Assembly (NCBI RefSeq): GCF_004769195.1 | Contig: NZ_RQET01000004.1 | Span: forward strand, 868,001-932,000 | Direction of reading: 5' to 3' | From: Leptospira fletcheri | Lineage (GTDB): Bacteria; Spirochaetota; Leptospiria; Leptospirales; Leptospiraceae | Length of the DNA stretch: 64,000 bases | Part shown: piece after piece, positions 36,500-50,242 of the stretch | Layout: each line of letters opens with the position of its first letter | Numbering within the stretch: the stretch's first letter is position 1 | Translations under genes and position numbers: made by a program | Notes under the pieces: generated by a model | Told to the model about the DNA's origin: nothing | The model's input: only the letters and a program-made list of their open reading frames with translations | The model's database searches: none

Positions 36500-37389
36500 T
36501 CCTTGCTTCCGGTGGATACCACCCTGTTTTTTCCCGAACGCTTCGCCACGTATAGTGCCGAATTTGCGGAACGCATCAAACTATCTTCGGAGGATCCGTC
36601 CGCCGGGAACATTGCTACGCCGACGGAAAGTGTGGACTGAATCGATCCTTTCGGACTTTGCAGTCGAAGCAGGGAATACTGGTCTCTGATTCTTTCCGCT
36701 CTCTCCAACACGGTTTGCCTATCCGCCCCTGGGAGGATCAGAAGGAACTCTTCTCCACCGGTTCTGGCCGCAATGTCCGTTTTTCTAGAATTCTGCAAAA
36801 GGATTTTGCCGACGTTGGCGATAAGCTCGTCTCCTTGACCGGTGCCGAACGTATCATTGATCACTTTCAACCTGTCGATATCGATCGCGATTACGCCGAT
36901 CCGACTTTCGGTTCTTTTTGCGCGGGATAATTCTGAGGAAAAAATGTTGGAGGTATAGCTCCGGTTAAAAAGTCCCGTAAGAGGATCTTGCATCTCCAGA
37001 TTCCTGATTTTGGCCCGACTTCTTAAATTCAGAAATTCTAATCTTTTCAGCCGTACTTGCAGGAATCTGCTATCGGTGTTATCTTTGAAGAAATACATCG
37101 TCAGCGGTTGCCCACCGTACCCGTCGGGAATTTTCTCCGAACGGATTTCGAATCTTCTTTTTCCGAACGGGGTCATTAAGGAAACGACCATGGATTTAGG
37201 CGGAGGAAATTCCTGGAAGAAGCGCCGCCAACGATCTTGCTGTAAAGGATCGGAAGCAATTTCCCATTCCGCTGCTCTGCGATTCTGCTCGATCGATTTT
37301 CCGGCAGAATCTAAAATCACGATTCCTTCGTCGAGGGCGTCCAGGATAGGGCCTAGTTTCGTAAAAATGCTTTCCGAATCTAAAGTCAT
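36496..37389 (-). CDS. Diguanylate cyclase with PAS-like sensor domain
   Basis: From ATG 37389 the protein has 297 residues. The N-terminal part (about 12-110) has a PAS-like start (ILDALDEGIVILDSAGKSIE), followed by a helical linker and a GGDEF domain with the active site GGEEF (211-215). The inhibitory RxxD site is present at the canonical distance (RKTD, 202-205), so product feedback by cyclic di-GMP is expected. A TTG at 37395 is an alternative start. It has no membrane helix and is presumably cytoplasmic. Confidence 0.88.
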   Translation of the reverse strand: MTLDSESIFTKLGPILDALDEGIVILDSAGKSIEQNRRAAEWEIASDPLQQDRWRRFFQEFPPPKSMVVSLMTPFGKRRFEIRSEKIPDGYGGQPLTMYFFKDNTDSRFLQVRLKRLEFLNLRSRAKIRNLEMQDPLTGLFNRSYTSNIFSSELSRAKRTESRIGVIAIDIDRLKVINDTFGTGQGDELIANVGKILLQNSRKTDIAARTGGEEFLLILPGADRQTVLERAERIRDQYSLLRLQSPKGSIQSTLSVGVAMFPADGSSEDSLMRSANSALYVAKRSGKNRVVSTGSKD

Positions 37390-37461
37390 AAACAAACCAT
37401 CGGGGCAATTTATTAGAAGGATGAAGCAGCGAAAATCTACAATCCTAGTTCGGGAAACGCT

Positions 37462-38415
37462 CTAACCTTTTCGATATAGAGTCAGGATTTCCTCCGCTTT
37501 TGACAGTATGGATTCCTTTAATTCTTCCGGTTGCAGTACTTCCACGGCGGAACCGAAACGCATTAAGGATCCGATCGCCCACTCCAGGGTTTCCAGATCC
37601 AATTCCATTTCGCTCCATCCTTTTTTCGCAGGGGACACCTTTAGAATTTTCAGAAACGGATTTCGCCGGATTTTGAGTTCTAGAGGACTCTTGATTCGTA
37701 TCTTAACTCGGTACTGTGGAATTCTGGTTTTGAAATCCTCCAGCCAGGATTCCCAATATTTGGAGAGGTCGAATTTTTTCGGCCTTTCGAATCTTTCGGC
37801 TAGAAGTTTTGCCTCTCGGATTCTGGAAATTCTGTAGATCCGGATTTCCCGACTCCTTCTCGCCACCAGATACCAGGTCGTGTCTTTTGCAACGAGGCCT
37901 AACGGTTCCAGGTTTCTGGAAGAAACCGTGCCTTCCTTTTCGTATAAGATTTCCACTTTTCTATCTTCCCAAACGGCGTCCTGCAACAAAGGGAGGACCG
38001 GGAGATCTCGGATCGCTTGGTTCCATCCGGCCCCGTCTATGTGAATCCGTTGCCTTGCCGTTTCCGCATCCTTTTTGTACGCGGGGGGTAGAGCGGCCAT
38101 TAACTTTAGAAAAGCTGAATCTAGGTCCTTCTTTCTTCCCAAATCCTCCAAAATCCGCGAAGATTGTAGGAGCAGAAGGGAGAGCACTTCTTCCCGCCTC
38201 ATTCCTGTTAGGTTGGTTCTATATCCTTCGCTAAGACTCCACCCGCCGCCGATTCCCCTTTCCGCGTAAATCGGAATTCCGGCCGAGCTAAGAGCTTCCA
38301 TATCACGGTGAAGAGTCCGCTCCGAAACCTCCAATTTTTCCGCGAGTTCCCGGGCAGTAGTTTTGCCCTTGGCTTGGAGGTGCAATAGGATATTTAAAAG
38401 TCTGTCCGCCCTCAT
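37462..38415 (-). CDS. WYL-domain transcriptional regulator
   Basis: A 317-residue regulator: an N-terminal winged helix-turn-helix (RLLNILLHLQAKGKTTAREL to TLHRDMEALSSAGIPI) and a central WYL domain (NLEPLGLVAKDTTWYLVARR), a ligand-sensing module often tuned to nucleotides. Such YafY-like proteins often control a divergent neighbour. A 12-3-12 palindrome lies 19 bases before its start, and a 59-codon gene diverges from it, so autoregulation and control of that gene are likely. Confidence 0.85.
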   Translation of the reverse strand: MRADRLLNILLHLQAKGKTTARELAEKLEVSERTLHRDMEALSSAGIPIYAERGIGGGWSLSEGYRTNLTGMRREEVLSLLLLQSSRILEDLGRKKDLDSAFLKLMAALPPAYKKDAETARQRIHIDGAGWNQAIRDLPVLPLLQDAVWEDRKVEILYEKEGTVSSRNLEPLGLVAKDTTWYLVARRSREIRIYRISRIREAKLLAERFERPKKFDLSKYWESWLEDFKTRIPQYRVKIRIKSPLELKIRRNPFLKILKVSPAKKGWSEMELDLETLEWAIGSLMRFGSAVEVLQPEELKESILSKAEEILTLYRKG

Positions 38416-38433
38416 GATGGAATTCTATCGGAC

Positions 38434-38460
38434 AATACATGACATTCTATGTCATGTATT
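38434..38460. promoter_or_regulatory. Long palindrome, probable WYL-regulator operator
   Basis: AATACATGACAT (38434-38445) and ATGTCATGTATT (38449-38460) form a perfect 12-3-12 inverted repeat with TCT between. AT-rich, no T-run, 19 bases from the WYL gene start. The same half-site recurs as direct ATGACA copies near 38505 and 38516, closer to the divergent small gene. Confidence 0.65.
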
Positions 38461-38577
38461 CAAGGCTTAATCGGAATCTCCTCTAAAAAGCGTCGGAATT
38501 AAAATATGACAGATTATGACATGTAGTGCGGGATATCATGAGAACATGCGGGAAAGAACCGTTTAAGGAAAATAGAT

Positions 38578-38757
38578 ATGATGATGATTGCGTGTTCGGT
38601 GTTAAGCGTAGTATTTTGTGGAGGGAGTTCCGCTGCGATCCGGGAGCTATCGGATAAAAGCGGTTCTCCGGAAGGTGGAAAGGAAGTCTTACCGTCGGTT
38701 TTTCGGGATTCGTTCTCCAGAGAGGTCGGAGACGGGGCGGAAATTCTCCCGAAATAG
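38578..38757 (+). CDS. Very small candidate lipoprotein next to the WYL regulator
   Basis: A 59-codon frame starting with three ATGs at 38578 after an AAGGAAAA ribosome site. The N-terminus MMMIACSVLSVVFCGGSS has a short hydrophobic run and a lipobox-like VVFC followed by Gly. The rest is hydrophilic (IRELSDKSGSPEGGKE and onward). It diverges from the WYL regulator and lies behind that gene's probable operator repeats. No family recognised; the short signal and lack of basic N-terminal residues leave doubt. Confidence 0.45.
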   Translation: MMMIACSVLSVVFCGGSSAAIRELSDKSGSPEGGKEVLPSVFRDSFSREVGDGAEILPK

Positions 38758-38790
38758 ATCCAAGGAAATCGGGAGAGTACAGGATCCGTT

Positions 38791-39369
38791 TTAATGGATC
38801 TTCTTTCCCTGTTCCAGCATCGATACGAACTCCTGGATTTTTCTGGTTCGCGTTTCGGCTTTTTTCACGTTATGAATCCGAAATAGAATCGCGTACCGGT
38901 TCGTCTTGTCCAGGGTTTCGAAAAATTTCCCGGCTTTCTTGTTTTGGTCCAAAGCTTTTTGGAAATCTTCCGGAACTACGATCTTACTCGGAGAGGCGTA
39001 AGCCTTATCCCAGGCGCCGTTTTGTTTGGCCTCTTCTATCGCCTTCAACCCTGCCGGTTTGATCTTTCCCGAAGATAGTAATTCTTCCGCTTTTTCCCTA
39101 TTTTTAAGCGACCAAATACTTTTCGGTTTTCTTAAAGTGAATTTTTGGAGCCAGTATTCGGAATCGAAAGGTTTTTTTTGCCCGTCGATCCAACCGTAAC
39201 AAAGAGCGATCTCCAAAGCCTCTTCGTAGGAAACGGAAGGAATACCGGATTGCTTTTTACTCAGCTTGATCCAGATTCCGGGTGAGGAATCGTGGTTTTG
39301 TTTCAACCACTTCTCCCATTCTTTCCGGGAAGAGAAGGGAACCACGAGTTGTTCGTCTTGCTTAGGCAA
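38791..39369 (-). CDS. YdeI/OmpD-associated family protein
   Basis: A 192-residue protein of the YdeI family. The segment YEEALEIALCYGWIDGQKK (about 49-67) with RKPKSIWSLKNREKAEEL after it is the family signature. Members are annotated as OmpD-associated or bacteriocin-resistance proteins, but the biochemical role is unknown. Its start overlaps the end of the nitrilase gene by 8 bases, so the two are made together. Confidence 0.8.
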   Translation of the reverse strand: MPKQDEQLVVPFSSRKEWEKWLKQNHDSSPGIWIKLSKKQSGIPSVSYEEALEIALCYGWIDGQKKPFDSEYWLQKFTLRKPKSIWSLKNREKAEELLSSGKIKPAGLKAIEEAKQNGAWDKAYASPSKIVVPEDFQKALDQNKKAGKFFETLDKTNRYAILFRIHNVKKAETRTRKIQEFVSMLEQGKKIH

Positions 39370-40195
39370 ATTTTTCCCACTCCGCTATGAATTTTCTATG
39401 CTTGAGGGAAGGAATTTTCCTCCTCGCTTCTTGGATCAATTCCAGATCGATTTCCGCTACTAAGGCACCTTCTCCTTCCTTTTTCTCCGCTAGGATTTCT
39501 CCCCAGGGATTCACGATCAAGGAATGACCGTAGGTTTCCCGACCGTTGTCATGCCGTCCGGCTTGAGCCGGGGCAAGTACATAGCAGAAATTTTCGATCG
39601 CCCTCGCTCGTAAAAGCGGTTCCCAGTGCGCCTCTCCCGTTAACTTCGTGAATGCGGAAGGCACGAACAGGATCTCGGCTCCGCGATAGGATAGCGCACG
39701 AAACAATTCGGGAAAACGGAGGTCGTAGCAGATTACTGTGGAGATATTCCCGAATTGTGCCGAGGAAAAAATCGAAGGAAGTTCCGTCCCCGAAGAGACC
39801 GATCTAGATTCCTTGTATTGGAATCCATCTCCCGGATCGGTGTCAAAAAGATGAATTTTATAATATCTGAATATTTCTTTGCCGTCGGGTCCGAATAAGG
39901 TCGACGTATTCAGAATTTTTCCGTCCTTTCCGGCTGTAGGATAGCCTCCGCCTAAAAGATGGATTCGGAATTTTCGGGAGGTTTCGCTTAGAAATTTGGA
40001 AGTAAGGACTTCTATCTCTTTTGCGCGTTCCAATTTTTCCTTTTCGGAACCTAAAAAGGAAAAATTCTCCGGAAGCCCGATCAATTGCGCATTTTTAGAA
40101 AATGCGTCTTCGATCCATTTCTCCGATTCGGTCAGGTTCGCGTTTATGTCCGAGCCGCTGTTGAGCTGGAGTACTGCCGCAAAATATTTCCTCAT
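39362..40195 (-). CDS. Carbon-nitrogen hydrolase (nitrilase/Nit family)
   Basis: A 277-residue hydrolase with the full nitrilase triad: Glu43 in LPENFSFLG, Lys113 in YYKIHLFD, and Cys156 in VICYDLRFPE. The pattern resembles Nit1/Nit2-type omega-amidases or deaminated-glutathione amidases, which repair damaged metabolites. It is translationally coupled to the YdeI-like gene downstream. Confidence 0.88.
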   Translation of the reverse strand: MRKYFAAVLQLNSGSDINANLTESEKWIEDAFSKNAQLIGLPENFSFLGSEKEKLERAKEIEVLTSKFLSETSRKFRIHLLGGGYPTAGKDGKILNTSTLFGPDGKEIFRYYKIHLFDTDPGDGFQYKESRSVSSGTELPSIFSSAQFGNISTVICYDLRFPELFRALSYRGAEILFVPSAFTKLTGEAHWEPLLRARAIENFCYVLAPAQAGRHDNGRETYGHSLIVNPWGEILAEKKEGEGALVAEIDLELIQEARRKIPSLKHRKFIAEWEKFA

Positions 40196-40291
40196 GATAC
40201 GCTGATTTTACCGGATCGAGGGAAATTGAAAAGCGATTTGCGTCGGCAATCTGCTTGCGCCGAATTTGTAGGAGCGGATTCTTAGGAACTG

Positions 40292-40891
40292 ATGCCTTTT
40301 CCGCTCAAAGAATTCCAGACATTCCAGAAATTCGGATCCGCAAACCATCATCCTGAAAATCCCTGGGCTCTCGTGTACCTACTCCTGGATTTTTTGAGCA
40401 GCGGAGACGGCGCCTTAAACGCGGTTCAGGAATCCTGGATGAAAGGCTTTTCCCCAGCCTTGCCAGAGGAGAAGAGAAAGGAAGCCGCCGATAAGATGCT
40501 GGTTTTAGCGGACGGACTTTTGGATTGCCTGCGAGAATGGAAGGAAACTGCGGAAGAAGAGGGTAGCGAAGCCGTCATGGAGGAAGTCCTGGAATTAGGA
40601 GAGGCCGTTCTCCTGGAAACGCAGGAGATGGGAGAGTTTTCGCGGATCGTTCGGGAGGAAGCCGTGGAGATTTTATCCGACCTTTGCGGGGCTTGCGGTG
40701 TACCGATTCCCAAAAACGGATATAGAAAGATCGACCTTTCCCTTTTCGAGGATTCCGAAATTGCGGAAGAAGTCGAGGAATGGATCGTCGCTCTGACTTC
40801 TTTCGATAACGCCAAAGAGGCTTCGGATTTGGAAGCAGGAATTCTTGTACTCTTCGTTAAGATCTTTTTATTTTATATTTTCTTTAACTGA
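40292..40891 (+). CDS. Acidic helical protein of unknown function
   Basis: A 199-residue helical, acidic protein (many EE and EL pairs, for example EEVLELGEAVLLETQEMGEF), with a hydrophobic C-terminal end (ILVLFVKIFLFYIFFN) that could be a tail anchor. TAGGAAC lies before the ATG. No family recognised. It stands alone between the nitrilase gene (divergent) and the aminotransferase gene (convergent). Confidence 0.65.
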   Translation: MPFPLKEFQTFQKFGSANHHPENPWALVYLLLDFLSSGDGALNAVQESWMKGFSPALPEEKRKEAADKMLVLADGLLDCLREWKETAEEEGSEAVMEEVLELGEAVLLETQEMGEFSRIVREEAVEILSDLCGACGVPIPKNGYRKIDLSLFEDSEIAEEVEEWIVALTSFDNAKEASDLEAGILVLFVKIFLFYIFFN

Positions 40892-40934
40892 TTTTCCCGC
40901 GATCCGCTTTTTAACGGCGAGTTCTGACGAATCC

Positions 40935-42131
40935 TTATAGCCCGGAAAAGACGTCTCGTACAGCTGCGACCACGTCCTCTATGTCCCCATCGGTCATGCC
41001 TGGAAAAAGAGGCAGGGATAAAGTTCTTTGGAACATCGCGTCCGTGTTCGGATAGTGTTTTTTGTCGTAACCGAACCTTTGATAAAACGGGTGCTCATAC
41101 AGAGGAATGAAATGCAGGCTGCATCCGATATTTCTTTTTTTTAATTCGGAGCAAAGGATGTCTCTGTCGATTTTTCCCCGCACACGATCCACTTCCACCC
41201 GGAACAAATGCCAGGAGTGATCTCCGTCGTTGGCGGGTAAGGGAAGATGGAGAAAAGGTAGATCCGAAAATTCGGAACGATATATTTCCGAAATCAGGAT
41301 TCTGCGTTTCCAGAGTTCTTCGGCTTCCGAAAGTTGCACTACTCCGATCGCGGCTGCGATATCACTCATATTATATTTGAATCCAGGGGAAACGACTTCA
41401 TAGTACCATCCCGGCCTGTCGAAGGTTTCCCGATTGATTCCGTGCAATCTCATCAGTTTGATTCTTTCCGCAAAATGGGGATGTCTTGTCGTCACCATCC
41501 CGCCTTCTCCCGTCGTGATCCCTTTTGTCGCGTAAAAGCTGAAGACCGTAAAGTCCCCGAGCGTGCCGATTCTTCTTCCCTTATAAGCAGCGGGGAACGC
41601 GTGAGCGGAATCTTCTATTACATAAAGATGATATTCTTTCGCGATGGAATTCAGCGCGTCCATTTCGCAGACAGCGCCGGCCAGATGCACGGGCATGATT
41701 GCACGCACCGTTTTTCCGGTCTTTTTATGTACGAGGTTCCCTTTGGAAAGAACGCATTCCCGTCGGATCGCTTCTCTTAACGTGGATTCCGTCATTAGAT
41801 TGAAGATCGGATCTACGTCGGTCAGAATGGGTTCTGCTCCGAAGTAGCAGACCGTCTCTGCAGTCGCGGTAAAAGTCACTGCGGGAACGAAGACCGCGTC
41901 TTCCGAGCATAGCCCGATCGCTTCCAACGCCAGGTGAAGTCCCGCAGTAGCCGAGTTCAGGGCCAATGCGTATTCGGCTCCCGTGTATCTTGCGAATTCT
42001 TCCTCGAATTCCCGGACCTTAGGTCCGGAAGTTACCCAACCGGAGCGGAGGACTGCGGCGACTTCCTCGACAGCTCTTTCCGAAATTAGGGGCAGGGCGA
42101 AAGGTAAGAACGTCTTTCTCGCGGTGATCAT
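40935..42131 (-). CDS. DegT/DnrJ/EryC1-family sugar aminotransferase
   Basis: A 398-residue PLP enzyme. The internal-aldimine lysine is Lys203 in FSFYATKGITTGEGGM; VIEDSAHAFPAAYKGR (171-186) and NSATAGLHLALEA (59-71) are the cofactor and substrate regions. These enzymes transaminate keto-sugars for LPS or surface glycans. GGAGG precedes the ATG. No other sugar genes are adjacent, though an SpsF/PseG-like gene lies 10 kb away on the same strand. Confidence 0.9.
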   Translation of the reverse strand: MITARKTFLPFALPLISERAVEEVAAVLRSGWVTSGPKVREFEEEFARYTGAEYALALNSATAGLHLALEAIGLCSEDAVFVPAVTFTATAETVCYFGAEPILTDVDPIFNLMTESTLREAIRRECVLSKGNLVHKKTGKTVRAIMPVHLAGAVCEMDALNSIAKEYHLYVIEDSAHAFPAAYKGRRIGTLGDFTVFSFYATKGITTGEGGMVTTRHPHFAERIKLMRLHGINRETFDRPGWYYEVVSPGFKYNMSDIAAAIGVVQLSEAEELWKRRILISEIYRSEFSDLPFLHLPLPANDGDHSWHLFRVEVDRVRGKIDRDILCSELKKRNIGCSLHFIPLYEHPFYQRFGYDKKHYPNTDAMFQRTLSLPLFPGMTDGDIEDVVAAVRDVFSGL

Positions 42132-42215
42132 GCGACAAAATCCTCCGAGGCTTTTTTAAGCATCGGCCGATTTTCGAAAAAGATAAGGGGAAAACCGCCG
42201 GAATCTTTTTCGGAA

Positions 42216-42244
42216 TTGAAATCGGAACGGCCCTTCCTTATTCT
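42216..42244 (+). promoter_or_regulatory. Promoter abutting the adenosine deaminase start
   Basis: TTGAAA (42216-42221) and TATTCT (42239-42244) are 17 bases apart. The GTG start at 42251 lies 6 bases after the -10 box and has no ribosome-binding sequence, suggesting a leaderless message. Confidence 0.5.
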
Positions 42245-42250
42245 GCACCA

Positions 42251-43591
<1,341 letters not shown>

Positions 43592-43606
<15 letters not shown>

Positions 43607-44695
43607 GTAAGCCATGATGAATGGCTCGATTTCCCCGTCCATAACCGCTTGCACGTTTCCAGTTTCGTAATCCGTACGGTGGTCTTTTACCATATTATAA
43701 GGATGGAATACGTAAGACCGGATCTGGTTCCCCCAAGCGATGTCCTTCTTTTCTCCCGATTTTTTTTCGAGATCTTCCTTTAGCCTTTCCTGTTCCAGCT
43801 CGTACAATCGCGCTTTGAGCATTTTCATCGCCGTGTCGCGGTTTTTGATTTGGGAGCGCTCGTTTTGGCAAGCGACTACGATCCCCGTCGGAATATGGGT
43901 CATACGTACGGCCGAGTCGGTGGTATTTACGTGCTGTCCGCCCGCTCCGGAGGACCTGTAAACGTCCACTCGCACGTCTTTTTCCTCTATCTTGATGTCT
44001 ATATCGTCGTCCAATTCCGGACTCACGTGCACGGAAACGAAGGAAGTATGCCTTCTTTTATTCGCGTCGAAAGGGGAAATCCGGACCAGACGATGGACTC
44101 CGTTTTCGCATTTCAAAAATCCATAAGCGAAATCGCCCACCACATGGATCGTGGCGTTTTTGATTCCGGCTCCGTCCCCTTCCTGAAAATCGACCACGCT
44201 GTACTGATAACCCTTCTTGTCGAAATACTTCAGATACATCCGAAAAAGCATCTCGGCCCAGTCCTGGCTTTCCGTTCCACCCGCTCCCGGATGGATATTC
44301 AAAAAGGCGGGTTTCATATCTTCGGGCTCGTTCAAAGCTCCTAGAAGTTCCAGTCTCTCGAACTCTTCCTTCAATCTGGAATACTCGGAACTGAGCTCTT
44401 CCACTCCGTCCTCGCCTTTTTCTTCCAGAGTCAATTCCACCAGGTCGGGCAAATCGAGCACGTCTTGGCGGATGGCGTACCAAGGAGCCAACTTCCGTTC
44501 TAGCTCAATTTTTTTTTGACTGACCGATTTTGCCTGGTCCGGGTTATCCCAGAAGCCGGGATCGGCGATTCGTTCTTCGAAGGATTTTAGCTGGTCCTGA
44601 TCTTTGTCCAGATTCAAAAGTTTCCAGCGATTTAGGAAATTTTCCTGGAGTTCTTTGGAAAGGCGTTTTAGTTCCTTGGCGTTCTTAACTTCCAT
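43592..44695 (-). CDS. prfB: Peptide chain release factor 2
   Basis: A 367-residue class-1 release factor. The tripeptide SPF in [12 protein letters not shown] reads UGA, and [16 protein letters not shown] carries the GGQ that triggers peptide release. The gene is a single continuous frame: the region that holds the programmed +1 frameshift in many bacteria (around codons 25-30, here [11 protein letters not shown]) has no in-frame UGA. The tail overlaps the adenosine deaminase gene. Confidence 0.95.
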
Positions 44696-44754
44696 GCGGA
44701 TCGATTGTGATTCTTTGTATTCGGATAAGGGAAGAAGGAGGGACGAGCCGGAAT

Positions 44755-45600
44755 TCAGCGAAAAAGAAAATCTTCCCGCTCTTCCCGCTGCACTTCCCAG
44801 CTAAAAACCGTATCTCTGAGTTGGGGGGTATTTCCTTCGACAGTGGAGACTAGATCGAATTGTTCCCTTTTGCCAAATTCCTCCGGGATACGTTTTAGGA
44901 CAAGTTTTCCAGAACGGATCAGGTCCAAAACGTGCAAAAGAAAAGGGTCCCTTTCCGCTCTCTGGAGCTCCTTCATTGCAGAGTAAAACGGACTGATTCC
45001 CTTATAGAACCAATCCGCGATCTCGTTTTTACCGGGAGCCCAGAGTTGATCGATTCGGATCCTTTCTTCCTGGACTAGGCTTTTTCCTTGGAACGGTTTC
45101 TGTAAATGTCTACACTGAAAATATAGCTCGTGGTTGATCTCTCTAGGGAAGACTTTTCCATACCCTGCCCCGATCCATTCGATCCACGCCTTTTTTTCCC
45201 TTGCAGGTAGAGTCGGAATGAGTGCAAAGAGATAATTCTGGTTTCGGAACACTCTGGAATGCGCTAGGAAATCCAAGACCTCGTAAGGAATCATGAAATG
45301 TCCTTTTTGCCATTCCAAAACTACCGGTATTTCCGCAACATCCAAGTATTCCTGAGGAGTCTCTCCCTGGACCACGTCTCCGAATTGCGTCAGGATGTAG
45401 ATAAACGAGAGTAACTCCTTACGACTCATCTTGCGGATTAGATTTTCGGAATCTAATTTCGTGCGTAAGGAGTTCCGGATCAGATTGTACTGTTCGATCG
45501 GATATTGGTGTGGAGATAGAATGATCCCGAGGTGTTTTTCCAGCTTACGCAGGCTGGAACGATCCACTAAGTCGATATTTCCGGATACTAAGAACGGCAT
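44755..45600 (-). CDS. Conserved-looking protein of unknown function
   Basis: A 281-residue soluble protein with no signal peptide or membrane helix. It is rich in charged helices ([20 protein letters not shown]) and aromatic residues. No family recognised. It starts 4 bases after purD and is followed 59 bases later by prfB, so it is very likely part of a purD-unknown-prfB transcription unit and could have a housekeeping role. Confidence 0.7.
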   Translation of the reverse strand: MPFLVSGNIDLVDRSSLRKLEKHLGIILSPHQYPIEQYNLIRNSLRTKLDSENLIRKMSRKELLSFIYILTQFGDVVQGETPQEYLDVAEIPVVLEWQKGHFMIPYEVLDFLAHSRVFRNQNYLFALIPTLPAREKKAWIEWIGAGYGKVFPREINHELYFQCRHLQKPFQGKSLVQEERIRIDQLWAPGKNEIADWFYKGISPFYSAMKELQRAERDPFLLHVLDLIRSGKLVLKRIPEEFGKREQFDLVSTVEGNTPQLRDTVFSWEVQREEREDFLFR

Positions 45601-45604
45601 ACGT

Positions 45605-46876
45605 TTATAGAGCTTTACCGGCTATGTCTTTTCTATAGAAAGTATCGGGTACATCCAGCTTACTTAAATAGGCGTATGCTTTCGATACGGAATCTTTGAG
45701 ATCCGATCCCCGAGCCGAGATTCCTAAGATTCTGCCACCTGTAGAGATCAGGTTTCCATCCTTTTTTGAAGTTCCGGCATGAAAAACGACGACGTCTTTA
45801 CTCTCGGTTTGTGGAAGTTCCAGAGGAATATTCTTTGCATAGGATTCAGGATATCCTTTTGCGGCCAAAACGACGACGGTAGAAGCTCCCTTTCCGACGG
45901 AAGCCTTCGTCTCGGATAATCGGCCTTTTGCGGAAGCGGTGAAGATCTCCACTAGATCGCCTTCAAGCATGGGCAGTACGCATTGTGTTTCGGGATCGCC
46001 GAATCTACAATTGAATTCCACTACTTTAGGTTCTCCTTGAGCATCGATCATCAATCCGGCGTAGAGAAGTCCTTTGTACGGATGCCCTTGTCGGCGGAAG
46101 ATCTCGAACATAGGATCGAAAATCGAACGCTTTACCTTCCCTAAGATTTCCTCGGTTACGATCGGAGCGGGACAGTAGGCTCCCATCCCTCCGGTGTTCG
46201 GTCCCAGATCCCCGTCGAACGCACGTTTGTGGTCTTGAGCGGCAGGCAGAGTGAAGTAATCCGTTCCGTCGCTGATCGCGAAAATGGACGCTTCCTGTCC
46301 TTCCATGAATTCTTCGATCACTACTTTGTTTCCGCTCTCGCCGAATTTCTTATCTAAGAAGATCTCTTTCAATGCGACTTCCGCATCGGAGAGATGGAAG
46401 CAGACCGTGACGCCTTTGCCAGCAGCGAGCCCGTCCGCCTTGATTACGATCGGGACACCTTCTTTGCGGACGTAGTCCAGAGCCTCGGCGTGATCGGAAA
46501 ACGACTCGTACTTTGCAGTGGGGACTTTTGCCAGATTCATTAAGGATTTTGCAAATTCTTTGGATCCTTCCACCTGCGCGCAATACGCGGAAGGTCCGAA
46601 TGTCGGAACCCCGATCTCGGACAACCAATCGCAGATTCCGTCCACCAGCGGATCCTCGGGGCCTACCACCACGAGATCGTAGCCGTTTCTTTTTACGAAA
46701 TCCTGTACGGAGGTTTTTTTCTTCAGATCGAATGATCCCGCCGGCAGGAGTTCCGATTCGGGAAATCCTCCGTTCCCGGGAAATACGTGGAGAGAGGAGA
46801 GTTTCGGAGATTGACGTAATTTGTGCGCGATCGCGCTTTCCCGACCTCCCGAGCCGATTAAAAGAATACGAGACAT
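45605..46876 (-). CDS. purD: Phosphoribosylamine-glycine ligase
   Basis: A 423-residue ATP-grasp enzyme of purine synthesis, joining glycine to phosphoribosylamine. The N-terminal [18 protein letters not shown] is the family start; [20 protein letters not shown] is the diagnostic PurD motif, with [11 protein letters not shown] near the active site. I start at the ATG near 46876 ([11 protein letters not shown]); an upstream in-frame start would add 12 unrelated residues. Confidence 0.95.
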   Translation of the reverse strand: MSRILLIGSGGRESAIAHKLRQSPKLSSLHVFPGNGGFPESELLPAGSFDLKKKTSVQDFVKRNGYDLVVVGPEDPLVDGICDWLSEIGVPTFGPSAYCAQVEGSKEFAKSLMNLAKVPTAKYESFSDHAEALDYVRKEGVPIVIKADGLAAGKGVTVCFHLSDAEVALKEIFLDKKFGESGNKVVIEEFMEGQEASIFAISDGTDYFTLPAAQDHKRAFDGDLGPNTGGMGAYCPAPIVTEEILGKVKRSIFDPMFEIFRRQGHPYKGLLYAGLMIDAQGEPKVVEFNCRFGDPETQCVLPMLEGDLVEIFTASAKGRLSETKASVGKGASTVVVLAAKGYPESYAKNIPLELPQTESKDVVVFHAGTSKKDGNLISTGGRILGISARGSDLKDSVSKAYAYLSKLDVPDTFYRKDIAGKAL

Positions 46877-46976
46877 AAAATATGAAATCCTACCGAAAAT
46901 CTTTCCATTCACAACACCGATCTTTTTTTCTCTTCGGTAAAGGACCGAAGAACATGACGTTTTTGGATCCGGACCT

Positions 46977-49625
<2,649 letters not shown>

Positions 49626-49719
49626 AGCCTTCGTTCGGATAGGATTTTCTTTGGAAGGCAGAGGTCAAGTGAATCGAAACTTCTCGGTTTGGATCTCTTT
49701 GTTCGTCCAAATCCGAGAA

Positions 49720-49734
49720 ATTATGTGACATAAT
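49720..49734. promoter_or_regulatory. Palindrome ATTATGT-G-ACATAAT upstream of valS
   Basis: A perfect 7-1-7 inverted repeat, 95 bases before the valS start and 69 bases after the DUF1801 gene ends. The pattern suits a dimeric repressor; no matching regulator is known to me. Confidence 0.4.
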
Positions 49735-49802
49735 CAATAGACGCCGGGAGAACCCATCGGTTTCGGGAAAAGTGTCCGTTTTGCGAAACGGCGGAGAATT
49801 GA

Positions 49803-50207
49803 TCAGGTTTTTCCGGCTCTGTCCGATAGGGCTTTCTTTATTAAGGATTTTAGATATACCATCGGAACCTTATCTTTATCCCTCAGATTGATCCTGGTTT
49901 TCCCGCAGGTAATACTCGGAGCCTTGATTTTAAAAGCGCGGACAAACGATTCTTGTTGGAATTGAACGGTAAGATAACTCTTTTGGTTCGCAAAGGAGAA
50001 ACCCTTACCGTTCCGTTCCAAAGTGGGCATATTGTTTTTTAACGTTTCTCTCAGATCCGGAAATTCGGAGCGTACGAAATCCAAAAGTTCTAGCATCCTT
50101 TCCTTCCGAATTCCGGAGGCTCTTTGAACGTACGAATCTATTGGAGATTCGATCTGATGGTCCAGATCGAATCTAGGTAGAGTGGGGACGAGTGCGTAAA
50201 GAAGCAT
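49803..50207 (-). CDS. DUF1801-type small protein
   Basis: A 134-residue protein whose core (IRKERMLELLDFVRSEFPDL, NMPTLERNGKGFSFANQKSY, VPMVYLKSLIKKAL) fits the DUF1801/YdhG-like fold, also called iron-chaperone-like in some annotations; the true role is unknown. It follows the TetR-family gene after 35 bases and is probably its operon partner. Confidence 0.65.
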   Translation of the reverse strand: MLLYALVPTLPRFDLDHQIESPIDSYVQRASGIRKERMLELLDFVRSEFPDLRETLKNNMPTLERNGKGFSFANQKSYLTVQFQQESFVRAFKIKAPSITCGKTRINLRDKDKVPMVYLKSLIKKALSDRAGKT

Positions 50208-50242
50208 AATAAAACCTCGATTCCTTCAAGGCAGGTTGAACA

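Noticed and set aside
44600..44695. Programmed +1 frameshift in prfB
   Set aside because: The frame is continuous through the usual site, with no in-frame UGA.
46935..46955. Hairpin CTTCGGT-N5-ACCGAAG between purD and valS
   Set aside because: No T-tract follows on either strand in the needed place; I cannot tell it from chance.
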